DNA of 12,019 nt from Pseudomonadota bacterium (GTDB lineage: Bacteria; Pseudomonadota; Gammaproteobacteria; Burkholderiales; Thiobacillaceae), in contig JAJZRT010000050.1 in assembly GCA_021802595.1 (NCBI GenBank), forward strand, positions 1 to 12,019. Reading direction: 5' to 3'. This document shows positions 1-6,618 of the stretch, in pieces. The number at the start of each line of letters is the position of its first letter. The first letter of the stretch is position 1. A program made the position numbers and the translations under genes. The notes below the pieces were generated by a model. That model saw nothing but the letters and a program-made list of their open reading frames with translations. It did no database searches and was not told the DNA's origin.

Positions 1-1063
1 GCATCGATCGCTTCTGCGCTTTTGACAGTACAAGAACGCACCCATGTGTAACAGCAGCTCGTTGCTGGTCATCCAGTTCGCGGAAATCTGCGCATTTGAC
101 GACCCAGACCTGTTTGGTTCCGATATTGAGAGTTAGAGCGATGCCATCTCCGATTGGGGCTAGCGTGACTACAACAGCATCGACGAGTCCGGTGAACTGC
201 AAGAACTGTGTGTCGAATTGCTTTGTGTATGCAGTTGCACCAAAAACTGCAGGAGCATTTCCATCGCAGCCGTCACCCCTGTACCAGAGCAGATTGCGAA
301 GTTCCCGGCTGTAGGCGGTTTCGAGGATTGACTCTCCGAAGACTGCGGCAGCGACCCCGAGGGCTAGCTTGCCCAAGAATCGGTGGTCAAAGTGGACGGA
401 TAACGGAATGTTGTTCTTGCGGCACGTACTTTCTGAGCATGCCTGTTGAAAATACGTTGCGCGCTTGCGGTCGATTCCGTCAGGTTCTACGAACCCGATC
501 GAGGCCGGGTCAGCACCATCAACCTGTGTGACCATGATCTTTCTAACCTTTCTGTCCTCAAAGGCGTCACGGAACGAGAACCAAGCTAAGCGAGGGTTTC
601 TGTGGCTGTTCTCCGAGAACTGGAAGTACGCTCTGCTGACTTGCTGTTTTGCGGTGATAGGGTTTCCGCCCGAGTACCAGTAGAGCTGCTCATCAGACGG
701 CCGGATGAGGTAGACCTGCTCGCCATTTGGACCTAGCCATGATTCACATACCTCGCCCTCCTTCATGTCCGGTGGCGAAAGGTCAGAAATCCCCATGCAG
801 ATGAGCGGAACACCTGACGTCGAAGTTTCCCCTTCGCACCGGTACGCCTCCCTCGCAAGATGGGCGAGGTTGTTGCTAACAATCCAGTCCTTTCCGAAGG
901 CAGCGTCAACGAAGAGACCGAGATTGTTATTGCAGCGTCGACAAACCAGACGGGTTTTGAATTGGTCCGGGGCGTATGCTCCGCCGAGGAACTGTGGGAT
1001 TACGTGCTCGATACTAGACGTCGACTCTTCGATCTCTTTGCTGCAGTACATGCATCGGGGCAT
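1..1063 (-). CDS. HNH endonuclease-like protein, 3' end beyond the window
   Basis: The minus-strand frame stays open from an ATG at 1063 to the window edge, about 354 codons, so the C-terminus is missing. The first 50 residues form an HNH (beta-beta-alpha metal) module: C4-x2-C7, then E19-H20 in EHVIPQFLGG, then C41-x2-C44-N45 in CRRCNNNLG. The four cysteines probably bind zinc and H20 is the likely catalytic histidine. The remaining 300 residues match no family I recognise and could sense or bind a target. The start is chosen because GGAG lies six bases upstream; an in-frame ATG at 1129 is also possible. The gene is divergent from the HEPN gene at 1132, which suggests a defence nuclease. The HNH fold is well supported; a defence role is inferred from context. 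Confidence 0.8.
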   Translation of the reverse strand, partial: MPRCMYCSKEIEESTSSIEHVIPQFLGGAYAPDQFKTRLVCRRCNNNLGLFVDAAFGKDWIVSNNLAHLAREAYRCEGETSTSGVPLICMGISDLSPPDMKEGEVCESWLGPNGEQVYLIRPSDEQLYWYSGGNPITAKQQVSRAYFQFSENSHRNPRLAWFSFRDAFEDRKVRKIMVTQVDGADPASIGFVEPDGIDRKRATYFQQACSESTCRKNNIPLSVHFDHRFLGKLALGVAAAVFGESILETAYSRELRNLLWYRGDGCDGNAPAVFGATAYTKQFDTQFLQFTGLVDAVVVTLAPIGDGIALTLNIGTKQVWVVKCADFRELDDQQRAAVTHGCVLVLSKAQKRSM

Positions 1064-1131
1064 CTCGTTCTCCGTGGCGTTGCGACCTTGCTCCGATAAT
1101 TGTGTCTTGCTTTTCGACCAAGGGTTCATCA

Positions 1132-2682
1132 ATGAATTTTCCACTGAATGAGACGATCGAATTCAATGGTGAGTGGTGGCTACCGTCCAAGGAAGGCGGC
1201 TCGCCGCCTATCAGGAAGCCTGGCGTTCTAACTTGGAAAAATCGCGACGCGACGCTTGAACTATTCAGTCCGTTGACACAAACGCGTGGCTCTGTATTAG
1301 CACTGCAGGAACGCCGCTACCCAGCAATCCACGGCATTAGCACTCGCAGTGAACATGTGAGCATTCTTGATGGGCTCTCGATCCCGGCAGGATTCAACTT
1401 CGGGTTGGCGGGCCTTCGTGAGAGAGAAACGGTACGGTCAAGTTGGGTGGCAGTTGGCGCCCACGTTGACGAGACCACACAGTACGGCGAGCTGCGCGTG
1501 CGGGTACCCGGCCTTGATCTGTGGCTCGGACGTGAAAGCGTCGCCGCAGAGTATGCGGCGGAGCAGACCGGGACACCGGCCACTATCGTCTATAGGGTTG
1601 CCCCCCCGCCAAGCGAACAGGTTCACATCAACGCGGAGCCTTTGACGGTGAGCTTCGAGGTTGGTACCTCCCATAAATGGGACACTGGAAAAATCCGAGT
1701 CGATACTTCGGCTTGGCTCAGAATCACATCGCCGACACCGACCTCGTTGGATTGGCTTCTGGAACAGTTTGGCAAAGTGTCGACGCTACTGACGTTGGTC
1801 GCTGGAGCCCCCATGGGGTCGGATCGTCTTCACGCGAAGACCGGCGACGGCATGGATCTTCAGGTGCTGGTTTCACTTTCCGACGATAAGACTTGCGATC
1901 TAGACAACCCTTTTCATTTTTTTCTAACTCGGCCGGCGACGGGGTGTGAGCTTTGCGTCCTGCTCAATCGTTGGTTCGACGCCTATCGAGATGTAGATCA
2001 GGTCAGTCAACTTGCGCGGGGAGTCCTTTCCTCAAGTGACTTGTGGCTGCATGTTGAGTTCGCAACACTCATGCAGGCCTTGGAAGGATTTCACAGGGCA
2101 ACAATGGATGGGTTGTATCTGCCAGAGGAGGCATATGAGCCCTATAAGACGGCTCTGACCAGCGCCATACCCAGCTCTGCGCCGACTGGCTTGCGTGATG
2201 CCCTGAAATCGCGAGTTCGGTACGGAAACGAGAAGTCGCTGAGGACGCGATTGCGAGAGCTTGCCGCCCGGATCGAGCCTAGCGTGATGTCCCTGCTCAT
2301 GGGCGGTAAGCCTGAGATCCCGGGCGCATGGGTGGACACGCGAAATCAGTACACCCATTGGGATGGTGAAGTCGGTCCAACCATCCTCCACGGCATTGAA
2401 ATGCATCGTGCGAGTGTGCGCATGCGGCTCTTCCTACGTGTATTGTACCTACACCTTGTGGGTATTTCACCGGGGGCGATGCTGCAAGCTTTAAACGGTG
2501 CGAATAGAGAGTCCCAGTATCTCCTGCAACTCAACGCAGTGTTGCATCGTCAGAATAATCCTGGATCGCAGGCTGGCACACTTATGAGCATCACAGTTGA
2601 AGACACACAGTCGACTGCAGCTTCACCGATTCCTTCTAGGCCGCAATCTGATGATGCCAGGGAGTTAGGAGAGAACAACTGA
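1132..2682 (+). CDS. ApeA-like HEPN-domain anti-phage protein
   Basis: The protein has 516 residues from the ATG at 1132. AAGGG lies about seven bases upstream; a GTG at 1102 would add ten residues. The N-terminus (NETIEFNGEWWLPS, then a beta-rich stretch) resembles the ApeA N-terminal domain. Near the C-terminus R404-NQYT-H409 matches the Rx4-6H signature of HEPN ribonucleases, inside a helical region around residues 310-460. Known ApeA proteins are single-gene anti-phage factors thought to cleave RNA and stop growth on infection. Length and domain order fit that family. The gene is divergent from an HNH-nuclease-like gene and is followed by a small membrane protein gene, a setting typical of defence islands. 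A GATAAT at 1095-1100 could be a -10 element, but I see no good -35. The family call comes from motif recall, not alignment. Confidence 0.78.
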   Translation: MNFPLNETIEFNGEWWLPSKEGGSPPIRKPGVLTWKNRDATLELFSPLTQTRGSVLALQERRYPAIHGISTRSEHVSILDGLSIPAGFNFGLAGLRERETVRSSWVAVGAHVDETTQYGELRVRVPGLDLWLGRESVAAEYAAEQTGTPATIVYRVAPPPSEQVHINAEPLTVSFEVGTSHKWDTGKIRVDTSAWLRITSPTPTSLDWLLEQFGKVSTLLTLVAGAPMGSDRLHAKTGDGMDLQVLVSLSDDKTCDLDNPFHFFLTRPATGCELCVLLNRWFDAYRDVDQVSQLARGVLSSSDLWLHVEFATLMQALEGFHRATMDGLYLPEEAYEPYKTALTSAIPSSAPTGLRDALKSRVRYGNEKSLRTRLRELAARIEPSVMSLLMGGKPEIPGAWVDTRNQYTHWDGEVGPTILHGIEMHRASVRMRLFLRVLYLHLVGISPGAMLQALNGANRESQYLLQLNAVLHRQNNPGSQAGTLMSITVEDTQSTAASPIPSRPQSDDARELGENN

Positions 2683-2713
2683 GTCTTCTGCGCACCGCCC
2701 CAAGAATTAATAT

Positions 2714-3094
2714 ATGAAATATCTCGCTCGAATTTTTCTGTTTATTGTGAGAGTTTTTTCGACTAATAAAATAATTGGCACTTCCCTGTTTTTTTCTTTT
2801 TTATTCGTTATTTATTTAATAATAAAATACCATATCCCGACCTCGGTTGAAGGCGCGGAAATAAGTGTCTTTGCTTCAACTGGATGCGCTCAAACTTGTC
2901 AAAACGACACCACAAAAGCTCTCAGTGATTGGGAACGTTCAATCACTGCAGATCCTTACCAAATTCCAGCTACACCGGCTAGTGCCTTGCCTCCTTGGAC
3001 CAGTAAATGCGTGCAACAGTGCCAGAATCGTGGCGTTATTGGTAATTTTGCGCATATCCGGAAGGGGATGAAAGCGGTTGGAAATGGTAAATAA
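2714..3094 (+). CDS. Small membrane-anchored protein with two CxxxC motifs
   Basis: This 126-residue protein is not recognised. It has a basic start (MKYLARIF), then one or two hydrophobic stretches over residues 6-40 (LFFSFLFVIYLI), and a polar remainder probably outside the inner membrane. The polar part carries two spaced motifs, CAQTC near residue 58 and CVQQC near residue 98, that could form disulphides or bind metal. It starts 31 bp after the HEPN gene on the same strand, so the two may be co-transcribed. No clear ribosome-binding site is seen (AAGAATTAATAT precedes the ATG). The first 150 bases are far richer in A+T than the flanks, suggesting separate acquisition. It could be an accessory of the HEPN gene or an unrelated passenger. 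Confidence 0.6.
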   Translation: MKYLARIFLFIVRVFSTNKIIGTSLFFSFLFVIYLIIKYHIPTSVEGAEISVFASTGCAQTCQNDTTKALSDWERSITADPYQIPATPASALPPWTSKCVQQCQNRGVIGNFAHIRKGMKAVGNGK

Positions 3095-3476
3095 GAAAAT
3101 AATGGCTTCTCCAGGGTTATTATTCAAACCTCGTTGCGTTGGCTGGTGCCTAGTTCCTGTTCTGTTTAAACGCCGCGAAGTCCTCATTAGACAGACCGAT
3201 CTAGCAACCCAGGGCCGTAAGGGCATCGCCAGCATGCAAGTCTGGGTCTCCGCAAATCTTTGTGGGTGATGCTGTTCGGCAGGGGTAGCCGCCAGGGTCG
3301 GAGCGTCCTTCAGCCCGCAGAGCTGGGGCGCCTGGATGCCTAGATATGACAAGCAAAATCAATGACCTACATGCTACAGTTTTCAGTAGCATTGGGAAAA
3401 CTGTATGCACTAGGTCGGGGGTATCTGAGCCTCACCGACAAATTCGGGTTGACGACGGTCGAGTTCGCTTTCTCTC
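3095..3476. other. Stretch without a convincing gene
   Basis: About 380 bases lie between the end of the small membrane protein gene and the end of the leftward toxin-antitoxin-like cluster. The open frames here are short, lack ribosome-binding sites and resemble no protein I know. A RelE-type toxin might be expected next to the antitoxin-like gene at 3477, but none is visible. The only structure seen is the inverted repeat at 3364-3416. Confidence 0.55.
3364..3416. repeat. 53-bp imperfect inverted repeat with an alternative hairpin
   Basis: The left arm (3364-3384) and right arm (3396-3416) pair at 15 of 21 positions, with perfect GACCTA outer and ACAGTTTTC inner blocks around an 11-base loop. 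The left arm can instead pair within itself and the loop: ATGCTAC (3371-3377) with GTAGCAT (3386-3392). The two folds exclude each other. It lies just downstream of the leftward cluster. It lacks a terminal T tract, so it is not a standard intrinsic terminator. Confidence 0.6.
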
Positions 3477-3614
3477 TTATCCACACAATTTTGCGAAGAC
3501 CCGCAAGTCTTCCATCAGGTTGTCCACGTGGGCGAAGCGCTTGCCTCGACCGGACTCAAGTTCTGTCATCGCTTTGCGCGTGGTTGCGTTCGGAGCTTTG
3601 ACCTTGAAAGGCAT
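3477..3614 (-). CDS. RelB/DinJ antitoxin-like protein, C-terminal half only
   Basis: This gene encodes 45 residues. The sequence PFKVKAPNATTRKAMTEL followed by ESGRGKRFAHVDNLMEDL closely resembles the toxin-binding C-terminal half of RelB/DinJ-type antitoxins. The usual N-terminal ribbon-helix-helix of about 40 residues, which binds DNA and dimerises, is absent. It has its own ribosome-binding site: AGGAG follows directly on the TAA of the DUF6941-like gene, about ten bases before the ATG. The gap between the two genes is 13 bp, so they are probably co-transcribed. It could be a decayed relic, or a working protein that neutralises a toxin without repressing transcription. No RelE gene lies downstream. 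Frame and start are well supported; function is inferred. Confidence 0.68.
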   Translation of the reverse strand: MPFKVKAPNATTRKAMTELESGRGKRFAHVDNLMEDLRVFAKLCG

Positions 3615-3627
3615 CGGTCTAGCTCCT

Positions 3628-4134
3628 TTAACCTTGCGCCGACTCGTTATGCGGAGACTCTGCATTTGGAGCGGCACCCCCAACGATGCCACGGAATGCT
3701 TCAGCAAACCCCTGCGGGTTGACATCGATGCGCAATTTTGGCCCTTCAAGCGTTTCCGATTCCGTCTCCACAAAAATACTGAAATATTTGCACCCAACAG
3801 GCACCTCGACGCCACCGAGCGAAAAGCCAGCCATGGCAACTTGTCGAGTCGAATCTGGCCGGGAGTGCTGTGCAACGTCTGATTGGGCCGGTGGTGGCTC
3901 CGGCCGAGCCTCCATTAAGAGAAACCCGTCATCACGAGTGATGCGGATGCGCAGACTCTTGAACGGCCGCTCGACTGGTGTATTGAGCCAAATATAGACG
4001 GCCAACCTGGGTAGAACGGTCGGTAAGGCCGGAAGCAAAATGCCTCCCGTAAAAACGCCCATGAAGGAAGGCTTGTTGCCAACCTCTAGGCGAATGTCGT
4101 CACACCAAATTGCGTGAACGTAACGATCGGTCAT
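3628..4134 (-). CDS. DUF6941-like protein of unknown function
   Basis: The protein has 168 residues from the ATG at 4134. That ATG overlaps the TGA of the upstream XRE gene as ATGA, so the start is well fixed and translation is probably coupled. The opening RYVHAIWCDDIRLEVGNKPS, then FMGVFTGGILLP and a later RITRDDGFLLM, fits my recollection of the DUF6941 family: small beta-rich proteins of unknown role. No catalytic motif, signal peptide or membrane segment is seen. The middle is proline- and glutamine-rich (PEPPPAQSD), probably a linker. The position between an XRE regulator and an antitoxin-like gene suggests a part in the same toxin-antitoxin or defence unit. The family name is from memory. 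Confidence 0.65.
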   Translation of the reverse strand: MTDRYVHAIWCDDIRLEVGNKPSFMGVFTGGILLPALPTVLPRLAVYIWLNTPVERPFKSLRIRITRDDGFLLMEARPEPPPAQSDVAQHSRPDSTRQVAMAGFSLGGVEVPVGCKYFSIFVETESETLEGPKLRIDVNPQGFAEAFRGIVGGAAPNAESPHNESAQG

Positions 4135-4685
4135 TTCTTGGCTCCGTCCTGCAATGATTGCCGCGTGTTCGACCACGCCTCGGCAAATCTATCCAGCCCA
4201 ACGCCGAGGGCTTCGGCGAGAGTCATTGCGACAGTCAAAGTGGGCTCGTGCTTGCCAGACTCATATCGCGAGACGTGAGGTTGCTCCCACCCACATTTTT
4301 CGCCGAGCTGACGCTGCGACAATCCAGCCGCCAATCGAAGCGACGCTAGCGTTGGACGATCTTGATAGAAGTTTTCTGCAACCCACTTTCGCCCCTCCTG
4401 CAACTGGGGGGCTGAATCTGCGTTTTGTTCAAGTTCTTCGAGCAACTGATCGAATGCCGAAAATGACTTTCGGCTCGCTTCTGGGGCCTGTAGCGCTTCG
4501 ATGCGATAAATCTGGCACGACCCCGCATTGGCGGGAGATGACGATTCAGGGCGATTGAGCCAGCGAATTGCGCCGCCCGCATCCACGATGAGTGCGACTG
4601 AATTATGCGCCGGGGAATTCTTCTCTGATACGCTGGGTAACGCGTCGTCGGATCGGATGAGTTGGGTCGTCATAATCAATGGCAT
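4131..4685 (-). CDS. XRE-family helix-turn-helix regulator, probable antitoxin
   Basis: The protein has 184 residues. A Cro/C1-type helix-turn-helix spans about residues 110-165: LASLRLAAGLSQRQLGEKCG, then EQPHVSRYESGKHEPTL and a final amphipathic helix. The first 100 residues are divergent and may bind a partner. The gene begins inside the upstream toxin-like gene (83-bp overlap if the ATG at 4685 is used) and its TGA overlaps the next start codon, so all three should be translated from one message. Toxin gene first with an XRE gene second is the HigBA-type order. The family would predict repression of its own promoter, perhaps at the direct repeats at 5196-5224. The start is uncertain: ATG at 4673 is an alternative and neither has a strong ribosome-binding site. 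Confidence 0.8.
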   Translation of the reverse strand: MPLIMTTQLIRSDDALPSVSEKNSPAHNSVALIVDAGGAIRWLNRPESSSPANAGSCQIYRIEALQAPEASRKSFSAFDQLLEELEQNADSAPQLQEGRKWVAENFYQDRPTLASLRLAAGLSQRQLGEKCGWEQPHVSRYESGKHEPTLTVAMTLAEALGVGLDRFAEAWSNTRQSLQDGAKK

Positions 4686-5211
4686 TTCTCGGCACGATGG
4701 CCATGATGTTGTAGCTTTGGTCGGGCCAGTTGTAGCAATAAATCAAACGATATTTCAGGCCTTGGCGCTCCAAATCCCAAGACTTGACGCGCCAAACAGG
4801 GAGTCGTTCGACTTTTTGAACGCCAATCCATTTCATGACAGAGATTGCTCCCGTGCGATCACTGCCATGTCCATGATCCAGCAACTTGTCCACCAACGCA
4901 GGATCAGCGCGAAGTTGCTGAATGAAAGCGACAAGACGAGCGAATCCGACGGAATCATCAGCCCGTATCTGTACCAAGTCGTTCGTGGCGTCGTTGTGGA
5001 CTCGAATCAAAGGATGATACCAACTATGGTATGTCTCGGCGCATTCGTCAAGGATCGGTGGGCTGCCGGTGAGTTCTTTGTTGGATTGTAGATACGCTTG
5101 TCGTGGTGTCACGATGCCATCGTATAGCTGGACGGGGGCATTTCTCGCCACGCCCAGCCAGTGTGAGGATGGGACCGATGTCGATCCGGTGCATGGGCCT
5201 GACAAGGGCAT
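4603..5211 (-). CDS. RelE/HigB-like toxin candidate
   Basis: The frame encodes up to 202 residues. The last 100 show a RelE/ParE-like layout: helices (FARLVAFIQQLRADPALVDK), then strands WRVKSWDLE, KYRLIYCYN and YNIMAIVPR, ending YDDPTHPIRRRVTQRI. Family members are mostly ribosome-dependent mRNA-cleaving toxins, though some act as plain regulators. The adjacent overlapping XRE gene supports a toxin-antitoxin pair in HigBA order. The first 45 or so residues look less protein-like. The ATG at 5211 sits between two 12-bp repeats that may be an operator, so the true start may be downstream (GTG at 5151 or 5112), giving a more usual length. The fold is recognised by pattern only; the toxin call is inference. 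Confidence 0.6.
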   Translation of the reverse strand: MPLSGPCTGSTSVPSSHWLGVARNAPVQLYDGIVTPRQAYLQSNKELTGSPPILDECAETYHSWYHPLIRVHNDATNDLVQIRADDSVGFARLVAFIQQLRADPALVDKLLDHGHGSDRTGAISVMKWIGVQKVERLPVWRVKSWDLERQGLKYRLIYCYNWPDQSYNIMAIVPRNAIDYDDPTHPIRRRVTQRIREEFPGA

Positions 5212-5224
5212 TGGCCTGACAAGG
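5196..5224. repeat. Two 12-bp direct repeats, 17 bp apart
   Basis: GGCCTGACAAGG occurs at 5196-5207 and again at 5213-5224. The copies lie at the head of the leftward toxin-like operon, where an autoregulating XRE or RelB-type protein would bind. The 17-bp period is about one and a half helical turns. A regulatory role is inferred. Confidence 0.45.
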
Positions 5225-5535
5225 TGTGGTCTCAGCCGAGCCTTGAAATGTGCCGCATAGAGGCGATTTTGTCAGAATCTAGGCGGTTTCAGGTGCTACT
5301 TGTCACACTGCGGATCGTGGTCGCGTTGGATTGTGCAATCCAAAGCGACGCCACGGTGACTTATGCATTGCCCAGCTTTCGGGCGTTGTTCTGATGGTCA
5401 TGTAGCGAACCCCGCCACCCGGACTTGTCCACGTGTAAACGCTCAGATTTGCGGAATTATGTAGCAACCGTACAAGACTCAGCCTGAACGGGTAAGCCAG
5501 AATCTCCCGATCTTCACTCGAAACGGGAGCCCATC
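5212..5535. other. Spacer carrying island repeats
   Basis: No convincing gene is seen in these 324 bases. They hold the presumed promoter side of the leftward toxin-like operon, one copy of the long island repeat (5328-5450) and a short inverted repeat CTCCCG...CGGGAG (5504-5529). The right half of that inverted repeat supplies the ribosome-binding site of the gene at 5536. Confidence 0.5.
5328..5450. repeat. Left copy of a ~120-bp island repeat
   Basis: This segment aligns along its length with 11300-11421, by eye roughly three quarters identical. It begins with GGATTGTGCAATCC (5328-5341), passes through TTATGCATTGCC, and ends in a 33-bp block (5418-5450) starting CCCGGACTTGTCCACGTG. The 33-bp block recurs at 11389 and 11450, and the 14-bp block at 10149 and 11300. 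The copies are in the same orientation and bracket the restriction-modification and right-hand modules. Confidence 0.8.
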
Positions 5536-5682
5536 GTGGCCGAGTCGCATGTCATTTCCGGTCTGGCCGCCAAGCGGTCTGAAGTCGCCGTACACATCCT
5601 CAATTACGAGAAGCAAATCGCCGAGCTGCGCTGCGATCCACCCGATCCGCCTTCTTGTTCTTCGGCCGCACATGGCCGTTGA
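5536..5682 (+). pseudogene. 5' fragment of a small MAESHV-type hypothetical gene
   Basis: A GTG at 5536 has GGGAG (5525-5529) six bases upstream. It opens VAESHVISGLAAKRSEVAVH and continues ILNYEKQIAEL, the start of a common small helical protein that usually continues for about 60 residues and is, as I recall, often found beside recombinases and mobile genes. After residue 33 or so (about base 5637) the sequence becomes the antisense of the transposase remnant, and the frame ends at a chance TGA at 5680. The gene is therefore cut by the IS-derived junction. The intact 5' end with its ribosome-binding site implies it was functional before disruption. Confidence 0.6.
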
Positions 5683-6135
5683 CGTACGCCCCGTCCATTT
5701 CCACTTCGCCGTCCAACGGCGAGTTATCGCGCTGAGCCATCAGCGATTCGCGGATCTTGTGCGCCAGCACGAAGGAGGTCTTGTACTGCACGTCCAGATC
5801 GCGGGCCATCTGCAAAGCCGAGATGCCCTTGACCGCGTTGCAGTAGGTCGCCAGTGCGCCGAGATATACGCGCAGCGGCAGCTTGTGGCTGGCGAAGATC
5901 GTGCCGGACGTCACCGAGAACGTGTGGTGGCACGCCTTGCAGCGCCACTGCCGGCGCGTCGCGATGAAGTAGTGACGGGCGATCACGCCGCTGCACGGGA
6001 GACCGGATCGCCGTTGCCCCAACGGCTCTCCTTGAACAGATCGAACGCTTCCTCATCGCTCATCGCAAAGATCCGCCGCAGCCGCAGCGTGCGGGCTTGG
6101 GCGGAGAGAAGGAAGTGTTGGCCGGTCTTTTTCAT
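5637..6135 (-). pseudogene. Truncated, frameshifted IS1595-family (ISXO2-like) transposase
   Basis: The ATG at 6135 starts MKKTGQHFLLSAQARTLRL and runs to WGNGDPV near base 6007. There it meets a TGA in frame 1 because bases are missing where a CPRC zinc-ribbon knuckle should be. The reading continues in a second frame as SGVIARHYFIATRRQWRCKA, through the HTFSVTSGTIFASHKLP motif typical of IS1595 transposases. It reaches EMDGAYVNGHVRPKN, which holds the first catalytic aspartate of the DDN/E-type core, and stops matching after ADRVDR at about 5637. The rest of the catalytic domain and the far IS end are gone. The element cannot transpose by itself. The family call is strong. Confidence 0.85.
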
Positions 6136-6164
6136 GGCTGAGCGTCATAAATATATGATCTTTA

Positions 6165-6222
6165 GTTTAGACATTGTGTTATGACGTTTTATGCTTGAAA
6201 CGTCATAACACAATGTCTAAAC
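6165..6222. repeat. Perfect 25-bp inverted repeat with 8-base spacer
   Basis: The arms are 6165-6189 (GTTTAGACATTGTGTTATGA plus CGTTT) and 6198-6222, exact reverse complements, with spacer TATGCTTG. A further copy of the inner motif CGTCATAA lies at 6143-6150. It sits between the leftward transposase remnant (start 6135) and the rightward XRE gene (start 6288). It could be an operator for the regulator, two abutting IS ends (IS1595 elements make 8-bp target duplications, the spacer length), or a transcript hairpin. Low GC and no T tract argue against a terminator. Confidence 0.85.
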
Positions 6223-6287
6223 AACATTGATTTGTGCTTGCGATTCATTGGTGAATGATCTACCATCACACTGCTATGATTAGTTCC

Positions 6288-6605
6288 ATGACCTACGTTG
6301 AATTCCAGCGGCATGTCGGCAAGGCCGGTCTTACGATCAAGGCTTTCGCCGAACTGATCCGCATGAATCGCATCTCGCTTTCCAACTACGCCAAGCAGGG
6401 CGAGGTGCCGTCCCACCTTGCGGTGATCGCGGCGTTGCTGGGCGAAATGGCGGATCGGGGGATTGACTACAAGGACGTGCTGTCACGCATCGACATCGCG
6501 CCGAAGAAGCCGCGTGGAGCGGGCAAGAGCGGACGCTTCGGGGGCGACCGGGAGCGGGATCTGGATCTATTCGGGCAAGGCGGATCGGAAACCCGATCCC
6601 ATTGA
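6288..6605 (+). CDS. XRE-like regulator heading the restriction-modification operon
   Basis: This 105-residue protein opens MTYVEFQRHVGKAGLTIKAF. A helix-turn-helix follows at about residues 14-50: FAELIRMNRISLSNYAKQGE, then VPSHLAVIAALLGEMAD. The tail is basic and glycine-rich (KKPRGAGKSGRFGG) and may be disordered. The gene starts the rightward operon and lies 13 bp before the next gene. Such regulators in restriction-modification loci often act as controllers that delay endonuclease expression; this protein may do the same through the 25-bp inverted repeat upstream, but that is inference. TATGAT at 6275-6280 is very close to the ATG. No good ribosome-binding site is seen, and an ATG at 6255 would add eleven residues. 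Confidence 0.75.
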   Translation: MTYVEFQRHVGKAGLTIKAFAELIRMNRISLSNYAKQGEVPSHLAVIAALLGEMADRGIDYKDVLSRIDIAPKKPRGAGKSGRFGGDRERDLDLFGQGGSETRSH

Positions 6606-6618
6606 TGCGGAGACGCGC

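Noticed and set aside
96..1151. Several plus-strand open frames in the first 1.1 kb
   Set aside because: They lie opposite the long HNH-nuclease frame, lack ribosome-binding sites and resemble no protein.
3628..4176. Longer start for the DUF6941-like gene at 4176
   Set aside because: The ATGA overlap at 4134 gives a coupled start directly before the conserved RYVHAIWCDDIR; the extra 14 residues are read from the XRE gene in another frame.
6165..6222. Integron attC site
   Set aside because: The arms are perfectly symmetrical with no extrahelical bases, and the ends do not fit the GTTRRRY/RYYYAAC core; no integron integrase is in the window.
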